DNA of 10,703 nt from assembly GCA_947173755.1 (NCBI GenBank), contig CAMWGM010000037.1, positions 1 to 10,703 on the forward strand, read 5' to 3'. Origin of the DNA: an uncultured Muribaculaceae bacterium. GTDB taxonomy: Bacteria > Bacteroidota > Bacteroidia > Bacteroidales > Muribaculaceae. The position numbers and the translations under genes are program-made. The notes beneath the pieces were generated by a model. That model had not been told where the DNA came from and did no database searches. It worked only from the letters and a program-made list of their open reading frames with translations. Positions 6,608-10,703 of this stretch are shown in pieces (positions within the stretch are counted from its first letter, which is position 1; every line of letters starts with the position of its first letter).

Positions 6608-8161
6608 ATGAGCAATCAGCTTGAAAAGGTAAAAGAACTCATCGCCCTGCGCGAGGAGGCCCGTCTGGGCGGCGGCCAGAAGGCCATCGACAAGCAGCAT
6701 GAGCGCGGCAAATATACCGCCCGCGAGCGCATAGCACAACTTCTCGACGAGGGTTCGTTTGAGGAAATAGATATGTTCGTGCGCCACCGCTGCCACAACT
6801 TCGGTCAGGAGAAGAAGAGTTATCTGGGCGACGGCGTGGTCACCGGCTACGGCACGATCGACGGTCGTCTGGTCTATGTCTTCGCTCAGGACTTCACTGT
6901 GTTCGGCGGCTCGCTGTCGGAGACTATGGCCCTCAAGATCTGCAAGATCATGGATATGGCCATGAAGATGGGAGCACCCATCATCGGTCTGAACGACTCG
7001 GGAGGTGCCCGCATCCAGGAAGGCATCAACGCTCTGGCAGGCTATGCCGAGATCTTCCAGCGCAACATCCTTGCGTCGGGTGTCGTCCCCCAGATCTCGG
7101 GCATCCTCGGCCCCTGTGCAGGCGGTGCCGTCTATTCGCCCGCTCTCACCGACTTCACCATCATGACCAAGGGCATCTCCTATATGTTCCTCACAGGCCC
7201 GAAGGTGGTCAAGACCGTGACAGGTGAGGATGTCACCCAGGAGGCTCTCGGAGGCGCTGCAGTGCATGCCCAGAAGAGCGGCGTGGCCCACTTTGCCACC
7301 GAGGATGGCGAGGAGACCCTGAAGGTGATCCGCAAACTCTTCGGCTACATTCCCCAGAACAACCTCGAGGAACCCCCGTTGGTGGAATGCAACGACCCGA
7401 TCGACCGTCTCGAAGACTCGCTCAACGAGATCATCCCCGACTCGGCCAACCGTCCCTATGACATGTATGAGGTGATCGGCGCAATCATCGACAACGGCGA
7501 ATTCCTCGAGATCCAGCGCGACTATGCCAAGAACATCATCATCGGTTTCGCCCGTTTCAACGGACAGGCCGTGGGCATCGTGGCCAACCAGCCCAAATAT
7601 CTCGCCGGTGTGCTCGACTCCAACGCTTCGCGCAAGGCTGCACGCTTCGTGCGTTTCTGCGATGCATTCAACATCCCTCTGGTGACTCTCGTCGACGTCC
7701 CCGGCTTCCTGCCCGGCACAGGTCAGGAGTATAACGGCGTGATCCTCCACGGCGCCAAACTGCTCTATGCCTACGGCGAGGCCACAGTGCCCAAGGTGAC
7801 CGTCACCCTGCGCAAGAGTTACGGCGGTTCGCACATCGTCATGTCGTGCAAGCAGTTGCGCGGCGATATGAACTACGCATGGCCCACGGCCGAGATCGCC
7901 GTCATGGGCGGCGCTGGTGCCGTCGAGGTGCTCTATGCCAAGGAGGCCAAGGCATCCGAAGATCCCGCCAAGGTGCTCAAGGAGAAGGAGGACGAGTATA
8001 ACAAACTCTTCTGCAACCCCTACAACGCGGCCCGTTACGGCTATATCGACGATGTCATCGAGCCCCGCAACACCCGCTTCCGCGTGATCCGTGCCCTGCA
8101 GCAACTGGCTACCAAGAAGGTGGTCAATCCCGCCAAGAAGCACGGCAACATACCTCTCTAA
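6608..8161 (+). CDS. mmdA: Methylmalonyl-CoA decarboxylase alpha subunit (carboxyltransferase; acyl-CoA carboxylase beta family)
   Basis: A 517-residue, two-crotonase-domain carboxyltransferase. It should move the carboxyl group from (S)-methylmalonyl-CoA to biotin on the carrier protein, giving propionyl-CoA. Visible family blocks are KYTARERIAQLLDEGSFEE (35-53), the first-domain turn LNDSGGARIQEG (128-139), GPCAGGAVYSPALTDF (168-183), MFLTGPKVVK (193-202), and in the second domain VDVPGFLPGTGQE (362-374) and LRKSYGGSHIVM (401-412). The length matches the family. The same fold serves propionyl-CoA carboxylase in the reverse direction. The neighbouring OadG-like, biotin-carrier and sodium-pump genes, and the absence of a biotin carboxylase gene, favour the decarboxylase. 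All 25 Arg codons are CGC or CGT, a sign of high expression. Confidence 0.93.
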   Translation: MSNQLEKVKELIALREEARLGGGQKAIDKQHERGKYTARERIAQLLDEGSFEEIDMFVRHRCHNFGQEKKSYLGDGVVTGYGTIDGRLVYVFAQDFTVFGGSLSETMALKICKIMDMAMKMGAPIIGLNDSGGARIQEGINALAGYAEIFQRNILASGVVPQISGILGPCAGGAVYSPALTDFTIMTKGISYMFLTGPKVVKTVTGEDVTQEALGGAAVHAQKSGVAHFATEDGEETLKVIRKLFGYIPQNNLEEPPLVECNDPIDRLEDSLNEIIPDSANRPYDMYEVIGAIIDNGEFLEIQRDYAKNIIIGFARFNGQAVGIVANQPKYLAGVLDSNASRKAARFVRFCDAFNIPLVTLVDVPGFLPGTGQEYNGVILHGAKLLYAYGEATVPKVTVTLRKSYGGSHIVMSCKQLRGDMNYAWPTAEIAVMGGAGAVEVLYAKEAKASEDPAKVLKEKEDEYNKLFCNPYNAARYGYIDDVIEPRNTRFRVIRALQQLATKKVVNPAKKHGNIPL

Positions 8162-8204
8162 ACATTCATCGTCTCCACATTTTTTCCAACCATTCCAACG
8201 AAAA

Positions 8205-9131
8205 ATGAAAAAACGTCTTCTGACACTCCTCGTGGTGGCGATGTCATGCGCGACAGTCGCGATGGCTCAGGGCCGTCGAGGGCTGCGCATCAATGAGGTG
8301 ATGGTCGTGAATGACTCCACGAGCGTCATCGACGACTTCGGCCGCTACAACGCCTGGGTGGAACTCTTCAACTCCACGTTCGCGCCTCTCGAGATCTCGA
8401 GTGTCTATCTGACCAACGACAAGGAGTCGCCCCGGCTCTATCCGGTGCCCCTGGGCGATGTCAACACCGAGATCCCCGCACGTCAGCATGTGCTGTTCTG
8501 GGTGGACGGCGAGCCCAACAAGGGCACTTTCCACACCAACTTCCTCTTCACTCCCGGCGAGGACAACTATGTGGCCATCTATGATGCCGACGGCAAGACG
8601 CTGATCGACGAGATCGTGATCCCCGGCACTCTGAAGCCCGGCCAGTCGTATGCCCGAAAGGATGACGGCATCGGTGCGACAGGCGATGCCGAGGCTTGGG
8701 AGATCCGCGACGGTTCGGAGGAGTTCTACATCACTCCGTCGAGCAACAACCGCATCAAGTCGACCAATCCGAAGATCGAAAACTTCGCCGAGGTGGATGC
8801 CAGCGGCGGTGCTATGGCCATCATGGCTATGGCCATCGTGTTCTCGGCCCTGCTTCTCCTGGCCGTATGCTTCAAGATCATCAGCATGATCGGTGCGTCG
8901 TCGTCACGCCGCAGGAAAGCGCGTGCGCTGGCTGACTCTGAGATCGACCAGGCCGCTACCTCGTCGCACGACTCGGGCGAGGAAATCGCAGCCATCGTCA
9001 TGGCTCTCCACGAGCATCTCGACGCCCACGACCGCGAGAACACCGTGCTGACCATCAACAAGGTGCGCCGTGCCTACTCGCCCTGGAGCTCGAAAATCTA
9101 TTCGCTCCGCCAGTTGCCCGAAAGGCGATAA
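8205..9131 (+). CDS. OadG-family Na+-pump gamma/delta subunit with N-terminal signal peptide and lamin-tail domain
   Basis: A 308-residue membrane protein. A signal peptide, MKKRLLTLLVVAMSCATVAMA (1-21), has a good signal peptidase I site after AMA. Next comes a predicted periplasmic lamin-tail-like domain (about 27-140) starting LRINEVMVVNDS and containing AWVELFNST (50-58). One transmembrane helix (about 203-229) precedes the basic patch SRRRKAR (234-240), which puts the C-terminus in the cytoplasm. The tail (258-308) includes EEIAAIVMALHEHL, typical of OadG-like subunits. OadG/MmdD proteins assemble the decarboxylase and bridge the carboxyltransferase and membrane beta subunit. The start was chosen for its signal peptide; an upstream extension into mmdA is out of place. 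Ordinary OadG proteins are around 80-120 residues, so about 180 extra periplasmic residues are present; their role is unknown. The gene lies 43 bases after mmdA and 51 before the biotin carrier. Confidence 0.85.
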   Translation: MKKRLLTLLVVAMSCATVAMAQGRRGLRINEVMVVNDSTSVIDDFGRYNAWVELFNSTFAPLEISSVYLTNDKESPRLYPVPLGDVNTEIPARQHVLFWVDGEPNKGTFHTNFLFTPGEDNYVAIYDADGKTLIDEIVIPGTLKPGQSYARKDDGIGATGDAEAWEIRDGSEEFYITPSSNNRIKSTNPKIENFAEVDASGGAMAIMAMAIVFSALLLLAVCFKIISMIGASSSRRRKARALADSEIDQAATSSHDSGEEIAAIVMALHEHLDAHDRENTVLTINKVRRAYSPWSSKIYSLRQLPERR

Positions 9132-9182
9132 ACCATCCATTCATCTTCATCCTCATTCCAAACCATTGACACTGCAAAAGCA

Positions 9183-9620
9183 ATGAAAGAATATAAATAT
9201 AAAATCAACGGTAACTCCTACACCGTCAAGATCGGCGATATCGACAAGAACATCGCCAAGGTTGAAGTGAACGGTGTGCCCTACAAGGTGGAACTGGAAA
9301 ACACCGAGAAACCTGTCACCATCGTCAACGCTCCGCGTCCTTCGGCTGCTCCCCGCACCGAGGCGGGCACCAAAGTGGTCAGCCGTCCCGCTGCAGCCGC
9401 TACCTCGGGCTATCAGGTGAAGGCTCCGCTGCCCGGAGTCGTGCTCAGCATCCCCGTGAAGGTGGGCGACGCCGTCAAGGCTGCCGACACCGTGCTCGTG
9501 CTCGAAGCCATGAAGATGGAGAACGCCATCCATGCCGGTCAGGACGGAACTGTCAAATCGATCGACGTGGCCGTGGGCGACTCCGTGCTCGACAACACCG
9601 TGCTCATCACTCTCGGCTGA
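9183..9620 (+). CDS. mmdC: Biotin carboxyl carrier subunit of methylmalonyl-CoA decarboxylase
   Basis: A 145-residue carrier protein. Residues 1-45 form a small beta-rich N-terminal domain (KYKINGNSYTVKIGDI), residues 50-75 are a Pro/Ala-rich flexible linker, and residues 78-145 are a biotinyl domain. The biotinylation motif is EAMKMEN (108-114), so Lys111 should carry biotin; the family expects a Met on both sides of this Lys, as seen. It shuttles the carboxyl group from the carboxyltransferase to the membrane beta subunit, where decarboxylation drives Na+ export. The MKMEN motif argues against a lipoyl domain, which normally has DKA/DKV. It lies between the OadG-like subunit and the beta subunit, as expected for this complex. 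Confidence 0.93.
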   Translation: MKEYKYKINGNSYTVKIGDIDKNIAKVEVNGVPYKVELENTEKPVTIVNAPRPSAAPRTEAGTKVVSRPAAAATSGYQVKAPLPGVVLSIPVKVGDAVKAADTVLVLEAMKMENAIHAGQDGTVKSIDVAVGDSVLDNTVLITLG

Positions 9621-9665
9621 GCGCCGGCTGATGACTGATTTTTTCACCTTACAGTTACCCAAGAA

Positions 9666-10703
9666 ATGTCATTCAGCGATTTTATTCTCCAGAACCTCGC
9701 AGAGTTCTGGCATCTCACAGGCTTCTACAATGCCACGTGGGAGCATCTGGTGATGCTGGTGGTGGGTCTGTTCTTCATCTGGCTTGCCATCAAGAAGAAC
9801 TTCGAGCCCATGCTGCTGGTGCCGATAGGCTTCGGTATACTCATCGGCAATATCCCGTTCAATCCTACGGCCGGTCTTGAGATCGGTCTCTACGAGGAGG
9901 GTTCGGTGCTCAACATCCTCTACAACGGTGTCAGCGCCGGATGGTATCCTCCGCTCATCTTCCTCGGCATCGGTGCGATGACCGACTTCTCGGCCCTGAT
10001 CGCCAACCCGAAACTCATGCTGATCGGTGCTGCGGCGCAGTTCGGCATCTTCGGAGCCTATATGGTGGCCCTCCTTCTCGGGTTCGCCCCCGACCAGGCA
10101 GGTGCGATAGCCATCATCGGCGGTGCCGACGGCCCCACGGCCATCTTCATCTCGTCGAAACTTGCGCCTAACCTCATGGGTGCGATCGCCGTCTCGGCCT
10201 ACTCCTACATGGCTCTCGTGCCTGTGATCCAGCCGCCGATCATGCGTCTGCTCACGACAAAGAAAGAGCGTCTGATCAAGATGAAGCCTGCCCGTGCCGT
10301 CTCGCAGAACGAGAAGATCATCTTCCCGATCGTGGGTCTGATCCTGACCTGCTTCGTGGTGCCCTCGGGCATTCCCCTGCTCGGCATGCTGTTCTACGGC
10401 AACCTGCTGCGCGAGTGCGGAGTGACCAACCGTCTGGCCAAGACGGCGTCGAACGCCCTGACCGACATCGTCACCATCCTGCTCGGCATGACCGTCGGCG
10501 CATCGACCCAGGCATCGGAGTTCCTCACCTCGGAGACCATCCGCATCTTCGCCCTCGGCTTCATGGCGTTCATCATCGCCTCGGCTTCGGGTGTGCTCTT
10601 CGTGAAACTCTTCAACCTCTTCCTGCCGAAATCGAAGAAGATCAACCCGCTCATCGGTAACGCCGGTGTATCGGCCGTGCCCATGTCGGCGCGTATCTCC
10701 AAC
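9666..10703 (+). CDS. mmdB: Na+-translocating decarboxylase beta subunit, C-terminally cut by window edge
   Basis: 346 residues are visible and the frame stays open at the right edge; full-length OadB/MmdB proteins have roughly 380-435. The protein is very hydrophobic with multiple membrane segments, starting near 29-40 and including about 117-140, 145-165, 218-245 and 293-317. It carries GGADGPTAIF (152-161), whose Asp155 matches the Na+-binding Asp203 of Klebsiella OadB. It also has NPLIGNAGVSAVPMSAR (327-343), where Asn327, Gly331, Ser336 and Arg343 match Asn373, Gly377, Ser382 and Arg389 of that protein. It decarboxylates carboxybiotin and pumps Na+ out across the inner membrane. The ATG is 45 bases after the biotin carrier gene. 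Oxaloacetate and glutaconyl-CoA decarboxylases use the same subunit; the epimerase and mmdA in the operon indicate methylmalonyl-CoA as substrate. Confidence 0.93.
   Translation, partial: MSFSDFILQNLAEFWHLTGFYNATWEHLVMLVVGLFFIWLAIKKNFEPMLLVPIGFGILIGNIPFNPTAGLEIGLYEEGSVLNILYNGVSAGWYPPLIFLGIGAMTDFSALIANPKLMLIGAAAQFGIFGAYMVALLLGFAPDQAGAIAIIGGADGPTAIFISSKLAPNLMGAIAVSAYSYMALVPVIQPPIMRLLTTKKERLIKMKPARAVSQNEKIIFPIVGLILTCFVVPSGIPLLGMLFYGNLLRECGVTNRLAKTASNALTDIVTILLGMTVGASTQASEFLTSETIRIFALGFMAFIIASASGVLFVKLFNLFLPKSKKINPLIGNAGVSAVPMSARISN

Noticed and set aside
6602..8143. A 513-codon open frame on the minus strand opposite mmdA.
   Set aside because: mmdA is unambiguous. GC-rich, strongly biased codons suppress stops in the opposite frame, and the translation resembles no protein family.
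8091..8204. A 38-residue N-terminal extension of the OadG-like protein starting inside mmdA.
   Set aside because: It would bury the clear signal peptide that starts at 8205, and it overlaps mmdA coding sequence.

Overview
The window looks like a chromosomal core region of a fairly GC-rich member of the Bacteroidales. The evidence is two promoter elements of the Bacteroidota type (TAnnTTTG), a GSCFA protein overlapping a MurF-type gene, an OadG-like subunit carrying a lamin-tail domain, and start codons preceded by A-rich rather than Shine-Dalgarno sequence. The base composition would fit a Muribaculaceae-like lineage, but that placement is only a guess. I see no mobile element, tRNA, rRNA, CRISPR array or phage gene.

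The left part (1-5867) is one leftward operon of six genes, all overlapping or almost touching. In transcription order they are: a membrane glycosyltransferase of family 2; dihydroneopterin aldolase (folB); a COG0523/CobW-type GTPase with a very His-rich metal-binding loop; an ABC-F ATPase of the Uup type; a GSCFA (SGNH-like) protein; and the N-terminus of a MurF-type ligase that runs off the left edge. In this phylum that ligase is usually fused to alanine racemase. Three of the five junctions are 4-base ATGA stop/start overlaps, one gap is 3 bases and one is 12. This suggests strong translational coupling of genes for cell-envelope, folate, metal and ribosome housekeeping.

The middle (5868-6146) is a 279-base divergent intergenic region. 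It has a TACCTTTG element for the leftward operon, and a well-formed TTTG-N20-TAAATTTG promoter for the rightward operon. The rightward transcript would have a leader of about 100 bases, which contains a 7-base inverted repeat.

The right part (6147-10703) is a five-gene rightward operon for the last steps of the succinate-to-propionate route. It encodes methylmalonyl-CoA epimerase, the carboxyltransferase subunit of methylmalonyl-CoA decarboxylase (mmdA), an OadG-family subunit with a signal peptide and a periplasmic lamin-tail domain, a biotin carrier protein, and the sodium-pumping beta subunit, which is cut by the right edge. Together these would epimerise methylmalonyl-CoA, decarboxylate it to propionyl-CoA and use the energy to export Na+. 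The B12-dependent mutase and the CoA transferase are not in the window.

I found no convincing new biological system. The most interesting points are the lamin-tail/OadG fusion inside a Na+-pump operon, the His-rich COG0523 GTPase translationally coupled to folB, and that GTPase's altered G4 motif.
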